Positions 25,373-33,689 of a stretch of 64,000 bases of DNA are shown here, in pieces. Both the position numbers and the translations under genes were made by a program. Below the pieces are notes generated by a model. The model worked only from the letters and a program-made list of their open reading frames with translations. It was not told where the DNA came from and searched no databases. This DNA comes from Cytophaga sp051961495 (GTDB lineage: Bacteria > Bacteroidota > Bacteroidia > Cytophagales > Cytophagaceae), in assembly GCF_051961495.1 (NCBI RefSeq), contig NZ_JBQCDF010000135.1:5736-69735 (forward strand). Reading direction: 5' to 3'. Position 1 is the first letter of the stretch; the number at the start of each line of letters is the position of its first letter.

Positions 25373-26863
25373 TTACTTTAAGTAAATGATATCGCTGCTG
25401 CAGCCGTTTTCATCACAGGACTTGCAGGAAAGCATGCCCTTGAAGAATTCAGGCTTCAGTACTGATTTGCCAAGCAGCATACGGATACATTCCTGGATTC
25501 CTTCAATAATAGATGGGTGCGGATGAATCATGTCTGCCAGTTCTTCAACGCCTTTATCCATGGAAATCAAAAGCGCAACCGCCTGGATGGCGCTGGATGC
25601 ATGCACGCCAACGGCACGCATGCCCAGGATCTTCATTTCCGAGTCGTTGGTCACAAGGATTTTAAAGAACCCGTCGTTGTTGCGCATGGCAATGGCACGC
25701 GGTATCATGTCGTAACGGATTTTTACAACTTTGTAGGAAATTTTATTTTCAAGCGCACGCTGTTCATTCATGCCCACACCTGCAACTTCAGGCTGCACAA
25801 ACATAATTGTTGATACGTTGTTGTAGGTAATAGCATCGTGGCTCAGGCCAAACATTTTTTCAATCACATGCCTGCCTTCAAGCTCAGCTACATTTACCAA
25901 TGCTACATCAGAAGAGATATCACCGGCAACATAAATGTTGGAGATATTTGTTTGTCCGTCACTATTTTCAATATGCCCGTTTGGTAATACATTTACACCA
26001 ACCTGCTCAAGGCCCAGGTTCTGTGTATTCGGCACACGTCCTACAGATACCAGAACTTTTTCAACGCGGTGCATTTCTTTTCTGCCGTCGGTATATTCGA
26101 TGATGTATTCAACTTCACCATCGACAATACGCATGCTCAGCAGGTTTGATTTTTTATGTACGGTGATGCCCTGCTTTTTCATGTTGGCTTCCACCACATC
26201 GGTCACGTCATCATCTTCAAACGGAAGAATGCGGGCAGCTTTATCAATGATATTTACAGAAGTATAACCAAAGTTGGAGAAGATGGTTGCCCATTCACAA
26301 CCAATAACGCCGGCACCAAGGATTACGAGGCTTTTGGGGAAGTTCTCAAAATTTTCAACGCCATCGCTGGTAACAATAATCTTTTCATCGATAGGTATGT
26401 TTGGCAGTTTGCGCGGCTTGCTACCGGTAGCGATAACAAAATTCTCTGCTTCAAAAACCTCCTCCTGCGTACCGGTAAGTACTTCAACCGTGTGCTGGCT
26501 CAGCAACCTTGCAGTACCTTTAATATATCTGAAACGGTTTGTCTGTTGCTTGGCAAGTGATTCGATCTGTCCTTCCAGGTGGAAGCGGCGATTAGCGATC
26601 CCTTCACGTACCTGGCGCAACACCTGCTGATAGGTTACTGCGAAATGTTGGTCAGGACTGTATTGGGCTAAACGTTTGCGGGCTGTCTGGATATCCTTTG
26701 CAAGTTCCCAAAAGGTCTTGGATGATATGGCACCATTGTATAGGCCGGCGCCGCCTACTTTATCTTTTTCAATTAAAATAACAGATTTGTCTAAATCCAG
26801 AGCCCTTATTGCTGCAGCATATCCTGCTGGTCCAGCACCTATAATACAAACATCATACTTCAT
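25373..26863 (-). CDS. Lipoamide-dehydrogenase-like flavoprotein lacking the redox disulfide
   Basis: The 496-residue protein has the class I pyridine-nucleotide:disulfide oxidoreductase layout: FAD site CIIGAGPAGYAAAIRA (6-21), second GxGxxG in LGAGVIGCEWA (183-193), ATG-type FAD motif VAGDIS, and the C-terminal interface HPHPSIIE with His447/His449 and Glu454. The usual redox pair in GGTCLNVGC is replaced by GGAGLYNGA (Gly40, Ala45), so the flavin has no active-site disulfide. The C terminus instead carries Cys480, Cys483 and Cys488 (C-x2-C-x4-C). It could be a transhydrogenase- or NADH-oxidase-like enzyme, or use the tail as a redox centre. No pyruvate dehydrogenase genes are nearby. Confidence 0.88.
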   Translation of the reverse strand: MKYDVCIIGAGPAGYAAAIRALDLDKSVILIEKDKVGGAGLYNGAISSKTFWELAKDIQTARKRLAQYSPDQHFAVTYQQVLRQVREGIANRRFHLEGQIESLAKQQTNRFRYIKGTARLLSQHTVEVLTGTQEEVFEAENFVIATGSKPRKLPNIPIDEKIIVTSDGVENFENFPKSLVILGAGVIGCEWATIFSNFGYTSVNIIDKAARILPFEDDDVTDVVEANMKKQGITVHKKSNLLSMRIVDGEVEYIIEYTDGRKEMHRVEKVLVSVGRVPNTQNLGLEQVGVNVLPNGHIENSDGQTNISNIYVAGDISSDVALVNVAELEGRHVIEKMFGLSHDAITYNNVSTIMFVQPEVAGVGMNEQRALENKISYKVVKIRYDMIPRAIAMRNNDGFFKILVTNDSEMKILGMRAVGVHASSAIQAVALLISMDKGVEELADMIHPHPSIIEGIQECIRMLLGKSVLKPEFFKGMLSCKSCDENGCSSDIIYLK

Positions 26864-27317
26864 GCATCATCTCGTTTACATCACAAATTGCAAAAAAAAT
26901 GAACAGTTGCCAATCTTTCTTTTCAAGGGGTTTAATTTTGTACTTTTTTAATAAGTTAAAAATCACAGGTAATTTTTATGTTTTTGACATTAAAAAAACA
27001 ATATCGATTAAAAAATGACCTCATATAGGCATTAAATATACATAGATTACAATTTTAAGTTAAAAAATGAACCAATTTGTAATAAAATTGATATTTCTCA
27101 TATACTTTTTATATAAAAACCTAATTTGTCACGATTTATATTAGATTAATTATATTATTTGAGTTGTGACACAATGTTAGAATCTGGGTAAAATAACCAG
27201 TTAAAAATGCTATATACGTTCTAAAATAAATATATATAGTAAATATTTTGCGAATACAGAATATACCTATATATTGGCTAATATAAATTTAATTATATAA
27301 ATAGAAAGGGCAATCTT
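26864..27317. other. AT-rich divergent promoter region
   Basis: This 454-base spacer between divergent genes is over 75 percent A+T by eye. It contains the candidate promoter of the ATP-grasp operon near its right end. No ORF or stable long hairpin is seen; the centre is filled with irregular A- and T-runs. Confidence 0.5.
27247..27277 (+). promoter_or_regulatory. Bacteroidetes-type promoter for the ATP-grasp/Anbu operon
   Basis: TTTG at 27247-27250 is followed by exactly 19 bases and then TATATTGG (27270-27277), one mismatch from TAnnTTTG. The start of transcription would be near 27284, giving a leader of about 34 bases with AGAAAGGG before the ATG. Confidence 0.45.
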
Positions 27318-28784
27318 ATGACATTTCAGAGCGGAATATTTAATTCTTACAAGATAGACCCTGCCCATTTTGATGAGGCATGGACTCCGTCGGGAGATGT
27401 TCGAACACATTACAGGCATTTAATGGAAGCCTTTAAACGTCTGGAATACGAAGAATATCTTAAAGTTGACCAGATTGCAAAAAGTAATTTATTCAACCAG
27501 GGTGTTACGTTCAATGTATATTCTGAAAAGGCTGAAGGCGTAGAACGATTGTTTCCTTTTGATCTTTTTCCCAGAATGATACCTGCTGAAGAATGGCAAA
27601 CCATTGAACAGGGAATCAAGCAACGCAATAAAGCGATTAATTTATTTCTTTGGGATATTTATCATGAGCAAAAAATTCTGAAAGATAAAATCGTACCTAA
27701 AGAATTACTTTTCAGTTCGCAGTTCTATAAAAAGGAAATGATAGGTATTGATCCTCCGGGTGGCATTTATATACACATTACCGGTACAGATATCATCAAG
27801 CACAGTGATGGTAAATACTATGTACTGGAAGATAACCTTCGTTGTCCGTCGGGTGTAAGTTATGTCTTATCAAACAGGGAGACGATGAAGAAGATTTTTT
27901 CCAATCTTTTCAGCAGGTACCATGTAAAGCCGGTGATGCAGTATACAGAGAAGCTTCTTTCAACGATCCGCTCTGTGGCCCCCGACCGCATTGATAACCC
28001 GATATGTGTTGTACTTACACCGGGTACCTATAACTCCGCTTATTTCGAACATTCTTTTCTTGCCCATCAAATGGGTATACAACTGGTGGAAGGCCGTGAT
28101 TTATTTGTAGAAAAGAATTTTGTTTATATGAAAACGATCCATGGGCCGAAGCGTGTAGATGTGATCTACCGCCGTGTAGACGATGACTTTATTGATCCCC
28201 TGGTATTTAATCCAAAATCAGTATTGGGCGTTCCGGGTTTAATGGCCGCTTACCAGGCCGGCAACGTTAATATCATCAATGCGCCTGGCACAGGTGTGGC
28301 CGATGATAAGGCTGTGTATACGTATGTACCAGACATCATTAAATATTACCTGGATGAAGAACCGATTCTGAACAACGTACCGACTTATCGGTGCGAACGT
28401 CCGGATGAACTGAAGTATGTGCTGGAGAACATGCATAACCTGGTTGTAAAACCGGTAGACGAATCCGGCGGATATGGTGTATTCATCGGGAACAGAAAAA
28501 CAAAAGAAGAGATCGAAGAATACAAACAGCTGATTCATGCGAACCCGCGTAAATACATTGCCCAGCCGATCATGTCACTCTCGGTTTTATCAACATTCAT
28601 TGAAGAAACCAAAGAGTCTGAACAACGCCACATAGACCTGCGGGCATTTGCGTTGATGGGCAAAGAAGAAACTTACGTACTGGACGGCGGCCTGACCCGG
28701 GTTGCGTTACAGAAAGGTAATCTTATTGTTAACTCTTCGCAGGGCGGAGGATCAAAAGATACGTGGGTTATAGAAAATTATTAA
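27318..28784 (+). CDS. Circularly permuted ATP-grasp protein
   Basis: A 488-residue member of the circularly permuted ATP-grasp group (DUF404/DUF407 type). The diagnostic motif is YVLEDNLRCPSGVSYVLSNR near 173-192, which forms part of the ATP and acceptor pocket. NLVVKPVDESGGYGVFIG near 375-392 is the lysine and glycine loop strand, and RHIDLRAFALM and TRVALQKGNLIVNSSQGGG close the domain. Family members probably form a peptide or amide bond on an unknown acceptor. It is the first gene of an operon: the alpha-E gene follows six bases later, then the Anbu protease. Function is known only from this conserved neighbourhood. Confidence 0.92.
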   Translation: MTFQSGIFNSYKIDPAHFDEAWTPSGDVRTHYRHLMEAFKRLEYEEYLKVDQIAKSNLFNQGVTFNVYSEKAEGVERLFPFDLFPRMIPAEEWQTIEQGIKQRNKAINLFLWDIYHEQKILKDKIVPKELLFSSQFYKKEMIGIDPPGGIYIHITGTDIIKHSDGKYYVLEDNLRCPSGVSYVLSNRETMKKIFSNLFSRYHVKPVMQYTEKLLSTIRSVAPDRIDNPICVVLTPGTYNSAYFEHSFLAHQMGIQLVEGRDLFVEKNFVYMKTIHGPKRVDVIYRRVDDDFIDPLVFNPKSVLGVPGLMAAYQAGNVNIINAPGTGVADDKAVYTYVPDIIKYYLDEEPILNNVPTYRCERPDELKYVLENMHNLVVKPVDESGGYGVFIGNRKTKEEIEEYKQLIHANPRKYIAQPIMSLSVLSTFIEETKESEQRHIDLRAFALMGKEETYVLDGGLTRVALQKGNLIVNSSQGGGSKDTWVIENY

Positions 28785-28790
28785 ATTGAA

Positions 28791-29744
28791 TTGAGTATGT
28801 TATCGAGAATCGCAGGAAATCTGTTCTGGATGGGTCGTTACCTTGAGCGGACAGAACATATCAGCCGATATGCGCAGACACATTATTTCTTCAGCATTGA
28901 TGCACCGAAGTCAGTAGAAAAAGATCACATACTTGAATCTGTTCTGAATATGGCCGGATCCTATGTAGAATATCTTGATGGCCATGGCAAGATGGAAACG
29001 CTTGAAGTAGCCCATTTTATTGGCCTGAATGAGTTTAACGCAGGGTCAATCAAACACTCTGTCATGAAAGCGCGCGAAAATGCCAGAGGTGCGAAAGATT
29101 CTATATCCAGTGAATTGTGGCAATCTGTAAATACCTATTACCACTATGTGAACTCCATGGATAAGGCAACCTTCGCACAGATCGGTATTTATGAATTTTC
29201 TAAAAAGGTTTTGGAAGACATCTCTGTAATCAAAGCTAATATTGATAATTCATTGCTGCATGATGAAGTTTGGTCCATCATTCATCTGGGTCAGCACATT
29301 GAGCGCGCCACACAGGTGATCCGCATGATCGTTACCAAGATCAATGATATCAACCGTATTCCTAAAAAGGAATACTACAACATGCTTGAACTTTTTGAAA
29401 ATATAAATTTATTGAAAAGTACACAGGCATATGATATGTGCAAGATCTATTACCGGGAAGTACCGAGTATAAGCCATAGCCTTGAGTTTCTAACGTTGAA
29501 CAGAAACTTCCCGAATTCCATCGTATACAATTTACGTCATATAGAAAATTGTCTGATGCGTATCACAAATGTATCGCGGCACCAGACAGACTCACTGGAG
29601 TTTTATGCAAGTAAACTGCTGGCCATGATACAATATACCTCTCTGCAGGAAATCGAGAAAGAGCCACTGGCGTTTTATCATGATCTGCTGAACAGGGTGG
29701 CCAAACTTGCTGATATGCTGGAGAAGAAATATCTCCAGTATTGA
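28791..29744 (+). CDS. Alpha-E domain protein
   Basis: The 317-residue helical protein (DUF403) starts MLSRIAGNLFWMGRYLERTEHISRYAQ, the hallmark of alpha-E proteins, and keeps WSIIHLGQHIERATQVIRM in the second half. Members are always next to circularly permuted ATP-grasp genes and may supply the acceptor or a scaffold for it. The spacing of six bases fits a single transcript. The start could also be the second in-frame ATG, but MLSRIAGNLFWMGRY is the family norm, and the first codon at 28791 adds only MS. Confidence 0.92.
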   Translation: MSMLSRIAGNLFWMGRYLERTEHISRYAQTHYFFSIDAPKSVEKDHILESVLNMAGSYVEYLDGHGKMETLEVAHFIGLNEFNAGSIKHSVMKARENARGAKDSISSELWQSVNTYYHYVNSMDKATFAQIGIYEFSKKVLEDISVIKANIDNSLLHDEVWSIIHLGQHIERATQVIRMIVTKINDINRIPKKEYYNMLELFENINLLKSTQAYDMCKIYYREVPSISHSLEFLTLNRNFPNSIVYNLRHIENCLMRITNVSRHQTDSLEFYASKLLAMIQYTSLQEIEKEPLAFYHDLLNRVAKLADMLEKKYLQY

Positions 29745-29834
29745 TACAATATCCGTAAGCAGGGTTCCGGAAAGTATTTTAGCTCTGATAAAATACGTAT
29801 ATTTCGACTCGAATTTCTATAATGCAAATTAAAT

Positions 29835-30560
29835 ATGACGTATTGTTTAGGCGTAAAATTAAAAGATGGCTTAGTTGCCATCGCCGACACACGAATTACC
29901 TCAGGTACCGATACTACAACAGCAAAGAAATTGTTCGTACACCAAAACGAGCAAGGCTGTTTATTTTTAATGACAAGCGGCTTACGTTCTGTACGCGATA
30001 AAGCAGTTACGTATTTTAATGAAGTTCTTAAAGATGAACATGTTGTTTACAACCAGCTGTATGAAGCAGTAAATGCTTTTGGTATGCAGCTGCGTAAAGT
30101 CGCAGAAGAGGACCGGGCTGCATTAAACATGGCCGGCTTTGCATTCAACCTGCATACAATTGTAGGCGGCCAATTAAAACATGATTCCGAACCGAAATTA
30201 TTTTTATTATATCCGGAAGGAAACTGGATTGAAATGACCCAGACTTCACCATTTATGATCATCGGTAACAGCGGCTACGGCAAGCCTATTCTAAACAGAA
30301 CCGTTAAATATGAATCTACTTTACAGGAGGTATTGAAAGCTGGATTCTTATCTTTTGACTCAACCCGTGTTTCAGCAAACGACGTTGATTTTCCGCTGGA
30401 TGTAGTTGTATATAATAGCGGTTCTTTCAAAATGATTGAACATCGGTTTGAGAAAAAAGACATGGAAATTATTTCGAGCACCTGGGATACACAATTGAAA
30501 AAAGCATTGGATAGCGTACCAGAAGATTGGATGAATGTCGTTTTTGATGGTAAAAAATAA
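29835..30560 (+). CDS. Anbu-type proteasome-related peptidase
   Basis: The 241-residue N-terminal nucleophile hydrolase of the bacterial proteasome homologue (Anbu/BPH) class starts MTYCLGVKLKDGLVAIADTRITSG. After Met removal, Thr1 would be the nucleophile, Asp17 lies in ADTR, and the basic pair near 30-31 takes the place of Lys33. These features match Anbu rather than HslV, and no HslU is present. It is the third gene of the ATP-grasp/alpha-E group, 90 bases after alpha-E. Related loci often carry a transglutaminase-like protease gene; here none is found. Role is inferred as processing or turnover of the ATP-grasp product. Confidence 0.9.
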   Translation: MTYCLGVKLKDGLVAIADTRITSGTDTTTAKKLFVHQNEQGCLFLMTSGLRSVRDKAVTYFNEVLKDEHVVYNQLYEAVNAFGMQLRKVAEEDRAALNMAGFAFNLHTIVGGQLKHDSEPKLFLLYPEGNWIEMTQTSPFMIIGNSGYGKPILNRTVKYESTLQEVLKAGFLSFDSTRVSANDVDFPLDVVVYNSGSFKMIEHRFEKKDMEIISSTWDTQLKKALDSVPEDWMNVVFDGKK

Positions 30561-30662
30561 GATAAAAATTTAAAGCCTTTCTTTATTATCTGAGAATATT
30601 TCCTAACTTTATTAAATACTATAACTATAACCATTATACTTTTAAATTAACCAACAACTATT

Positions 30663-31580
30663 ATGGCACAAGAAGAAACAAAAAAGAACAATAATCTGAT
30701 TTTTATCATTATCATCCTGGCGTTGTTAGGGGTGATCGGATACTTATTGTTCAATAACAATCAGAAGTCTGAGAAAATTGTTGAGCAGGAAAAAGAAATC
30801 GTATTGACAAACGATTCTTTAAAAATGAAAGTTGAAGAACTTGAAGGCTTACAATTACAGTACCACAGCTTACAGGCTCAGGCTGCTCAGTTAGGTCAGT
30901 CAAACGATTCATTGAATGCTAAAATTGCTGAATTGGATAATGCCATTGCAAACCTGAAAAAAGGAAATGCTGTTAACATCAACAAATTGAATGCACAGAT
31001 CGCTTCTTACAAAAAGGATCTGGAAGAGAAAGAAGCAGAGATTATCAAACTGCGTGAAGAAAACAAGAACTTAAGCTCTTCTATTGATACATTGAAACAG
31101 GATAAAGCAGTAATGAATGATTCAATCAACAACCTTCGTTCTGTACGTTCTGATCTTCAGCAGAAATATGAACTGGCTTCAATCCTGAAAGCTGAGAACA
31201 TCAAAGTTACCGTGATCAATGCTAAAGCAAAAGAATTGACAAGTGATGAATACAAAGCAAAAACGATTGATAAAATCAAGCTTACATTCAACCTTGCTGA
31301 TAACAAAGTGGCTCCTAAAAATACGAAGACTCTTTACCTTCAGGTAATCGAACCAAGTGGTGCTCCGTTGTTCGATAGCTCATTAGGTGGTGGTTTCTTC
31401 AAAACTTCTGAAGGAAAAGAAATTCCTTACACTGAAAAACAAAACATCGATTTCAACAATACAAACCAGTCAGTTACATTTGTGTATGCTAAAGGATCTG
31501 AATACAAGATTGGTACATATACATTAAAAATCTGGCAGGATGGCAACCTGATCGGTACAACGACATTGGTTGTTAAGTAA
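30663..31580 (+). CDS. Membrane-anchored coiled-coil protein
   Basis: A 305-residue protein with a short charged N terminus, one transmembrane helix (about 13-31) and a long periplasmic coiled coil at 40-170, with heptads such as KMKVEELEGLQLQYHSLQ. Residues 180-305 form a mixed beta domain containing KLTFNLADNKVAPKNTKTLYLQVIEP and YTLKIWQDGNLIGTTTLVVK, which looks Ig- or C2-like. I do not recognise a named family, though it resembles common Bacteroidetes proteins annotated chromosome-partitioning-like. The gene follows the Anbu gene by 102 bases and has its own terminator, so it may be separate. Confidence 0.75.
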   Translation: MAQEETKKNNNLIFIIIILALLGVIGYLLFNNNQKSEKIVEQEKEIVLTNDSLKMKVEELEGLQLQYHSLQAQAAQLGQSNDSLNAKIAELDNAIANLKKGNAVNINKLNAQIASYKKDLEEKEAEIIKLREENKNLSSSIDTLKQDKAVMNDSINNLRSVRSDLQQKYELASILKAENIKVTVINAKAKELTSDEYKAKTIDKIKLTFNLADNKVAPKNTKTLYLQVIEPSGAPLFDSSLGGGFFKTSEGKEIPYTEKQNIDFNNTNQSVTFVYAKGSEYKIGTYTLKIWQDGNLIGTTTLVVK

Positions 31581-31593
31581 TCAGAAGCTGAAT

Positions 31594-31618
31594 GCGAAAT
31601 GCTTAAAGCCTAAGGCTT
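31594..31618 (+). repeat. Short dispersed repeat, copy d
   Basis: These 25 bases, beginning GCGAAATGCTTAAAG, are the exact reverse complement of 6311-6335. The copy starts 13 bases after the coiled-coil gene stop. Confidence 0.65.
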
Positions 31619-31623
31619 AATAT

Positions 31624-31661
31624 AAAAGAGTCCTGTTGATTCATTTCAGCGGGACTCTTTT
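31624..31661 (+). terminator. Terminator of the coiled-coil protein gene
   Basis: AAAAGAGTCC (31624-31633) pairs with GGACTCTTTT (31652-31661) and is followed by more T. It serves the gene ending at 31580. Confidence 0.85.
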
Positions 31662-31803
31662 TTATACATACCTGGACACGATTAAATGATTTCAGGAAAA
31701 CAGGATTTCGATTTGTAGAAATGGCAGGAAGTTGAACAGTAAGAAGTAACGCTACTCCTGCCATAGTTGTACCTTTTCGGCCAACCACCCAATGAATAAT
31801 AAT

Positions 31804-31839
31804 AAAAAAACCCGAAGAGATATCTCTTTGGGTTTTTTT
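31804..31839. terminator. Bidirectional terminator
   Basis: Seven A and CCC (31804-31813) pair with GGG and seven T (31830-31839). The inner palindrome AAGAGATATCTCTT forms the top. It can stop the ABC-F gene on the minus strand and read-through on the plus. Confidence 0.85.
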
Positions 31840-31860
31840 ATTATAGGTAATTTCTTTAGT

Positions 31861-31913
31861 CTCTGTACTCTATACTCCGTACTTTATACTTGTACTCTCC
31901 GTACTCTATACTC
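31861..31913. repeat. Clustered GTACTCTATACT-type short repeats
   Basis: Within 53 bases, TACTCTATACTCCGTACTT, TACTCTCCGTACTC and TATACTCTCG recur in tandem. They are related to the strings at 8209-8234 and 8283-8302. Confidence 0.5.
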
Positions 31914-31949
31914 TCGTCTGGAAACCAGTAACTAGAACCTGGCAACTAA

Positions 31950-33566
31950 TCAATACACCGCCAGCTTCTGAGTTTTTACTTTTTCATCTTCCAGATATTC
32001 TTCATACGTCATGGTCTTGTCAAGGAAGCCGTTTGGTCCTAATTCAATGATGCGGTTGGCTATGGTATTGATAAATTGATAATCGTGTGAATAGAACAAC
32101 ATGGTACCTTTGAATTCCATCAGCGCATTGTTCAATGCCGTGATCGATTCAAGATCCAGGTGGTTGGTCGGATCGTCCATGATCAGTACGTTTGAAGCTT
32201 CCATCATCATTTTGGAAAGCATGCAGCGCACTTTCTCTCCTCCTGAAAGGACCGTACACTTTTTAAGCGATTCTTCACCTGTAAACAACATACGGCCAAG
32301 GAAACCACGGATATAGCTTTCGTCTTTATCTTTGGAATATTGTCTTAACCAATCTACCAGGTTTAAATTTCCATCTGAAAAGAATTCAGAGTTATCTCTC
32401 GGGAAATATGATTGTGAAGTGGTAACACCCCATTTGAACGTACCTGTATCCGGTTGTTCAATACCCATCAGCACATCAAACAATGCCGAGATAGATAACG
32501 GTTCTTTGCTTAATACAGAAACTTTATCATTTTTATGTATGGTGAAGGTAAGATCCCTGAAAAGGTAATTGCCATCGGGTCCTTTTTTGCTCAGGCCTTC
32601 AACGGTTAACAGTTGGTCGCCGGCTTCGCGCTCAGAGCGGAACTGAATACCCGGGTACTTTCTGCTGGATGCCTGTATCTCATCAATAACCAATTTCTCC
32701 AGTAATTTTTTACGTGAAGTCGCCTGCTTGGATTTAGAAGCATTGGCAGAGAAACGTTCAACGAAATCCTGTAATTCTTTACGTTTTTCTTCAACCTTTT
32801 TATTCTGATCAGCTTTTTGCTTAGCAGCCAATTGAGAAGACTCGTACCAGAAGGTATAGTTACCGGTATATAATTTAATTTTTGCGTAGTCAATATCTGC
32901 TACGTGTGTACAAACCGTATCCAGGAAGTGACGGTCGTGGGAGATTACAATTACGGTGTTTTTAAAATCTGCCAGGAAGTTTTCAAGCCACAATACAGAG
33001 TCTACATCCAGGTCGTTGGTAGGTTCATCCAGTAATAATACATCGGGGTTACCGAAGATCGCCTGTGCAAGCAATACACGTACTTTGATTTTACCATCCA
33101 CATCTTTCATGAGCGTGTAATGGTTCTCTTCTTTCACGCCCAAACCGCTCAGCAATTCTGCTGCTTCCGCTTCTGCGTTCCAGCCGTTCAGATCGGCAAA
33201 TTCAGATTCCAGCTCAGAAGCCTTAATACCATCTTCTTCGGAAAAATCAGGATTTGCGTAAATCGCCTCACGCTCTTTCATGATCTGGTACAGACGCTTG
33301 TGGCCCATCATCACTGTTTCCAGGATCGGGAATTCATCGAACTCGTAGTGGTTCTGTTTTAATATCGCCATACGTTCTCCCGGCGACATCTCAACCTTAC
33401 CCGTAGTAGGATCGATTTCACCTGAAAGAATTTTTAAGAACGTTGATTTTCCGGCACCATTCGCACCAATTAAACCATAGCAATTGCCTGAGGCAAAGCG
33501 GATGGAAACTTCTTCGAAAAGAGTTCTCTTGCCGTATTTAAGAGAGATATTAGAACAACTAAGCAT
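31950..33566 (-). CDS. ABC-F family ATPase (YbiT/YkpA-like)
   Basis: A soluble 538-residue protein with two ABC domains and no membrane part, so a ribosome-associated translation factor rather than a transporter. The first Walker A is GANGAGKST (about 35-43) and the first Walker B is LLLDEPTNDLD; its LSGGQ is replaced by DGKIKVRVLLAQA. In the second domain the Walker A region reads LSKEPLSISALF, with the P-loop lost, while the signature LSGGEKVRCML and Walker B VLIMDDPTNHLD remain. This mixed pattern is usual in the YbiT/YkpA subgroup as I recall it. A linker with many Lys residues lies at about 240-285. No antibiotic-resistance role is implied. Confidence 0.88.
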   Translation of the reverse strand: MLSCSNISLKYGKRTLFEEVSIRFASGNCYGLIGANGAGKSTFLKILSGEIDPTTGKVEMSPGERMAILKQNHYEFDEFPILETVMMGHKRLYQIMKEREAIYANPDFSEEDGIKASELESEFADLNGWNAEAEAAELLSGLGVKEENHYTLMKDVDGKIKVRVLLAQAIFGNPDVLLLDEPTNDLDVDSVLWLENFLADFKNTVIVISHDRHFLDTVCTHVADIDYAKIKLYTGNYTFWYESSQLAAKQKADQNKKVEEKRKELQDFVERFSANASKSKQATSRKKLLEKLVIDEIQASSRKYPGIQFRSEREAGDQLLTVEGLSKKGPDGNYLFRDLTFTIHKNDKVSVLSKEPLSISALFDVLMGIEQPDTGTFKWGVTTSQSYFPRDNSEFFSDGNLNLVDWLRQYSKDKDESYIRGFLGRMLFTGEESLKKCTVLSGGEKVRCMLSKMMMEASNVLIMDDPTNHLDLESITALNNALMEFKGTMLFYSHDYQFINTIANRIIELGPNGFLDKTMTYEEYLEDEKVKTQKLAVY

Positions 33567-33689
33567 GTGGATTCATTTATTGAGGTACAAAGGTACAAAA
33601 AAGCCAACAATCAAGTAAGCAGAACCTTAAAAAATGAATAATCCCTGAAACTGGCCTCCCCATGCTCTCTCCTTGTATTCAGGTCTTTA

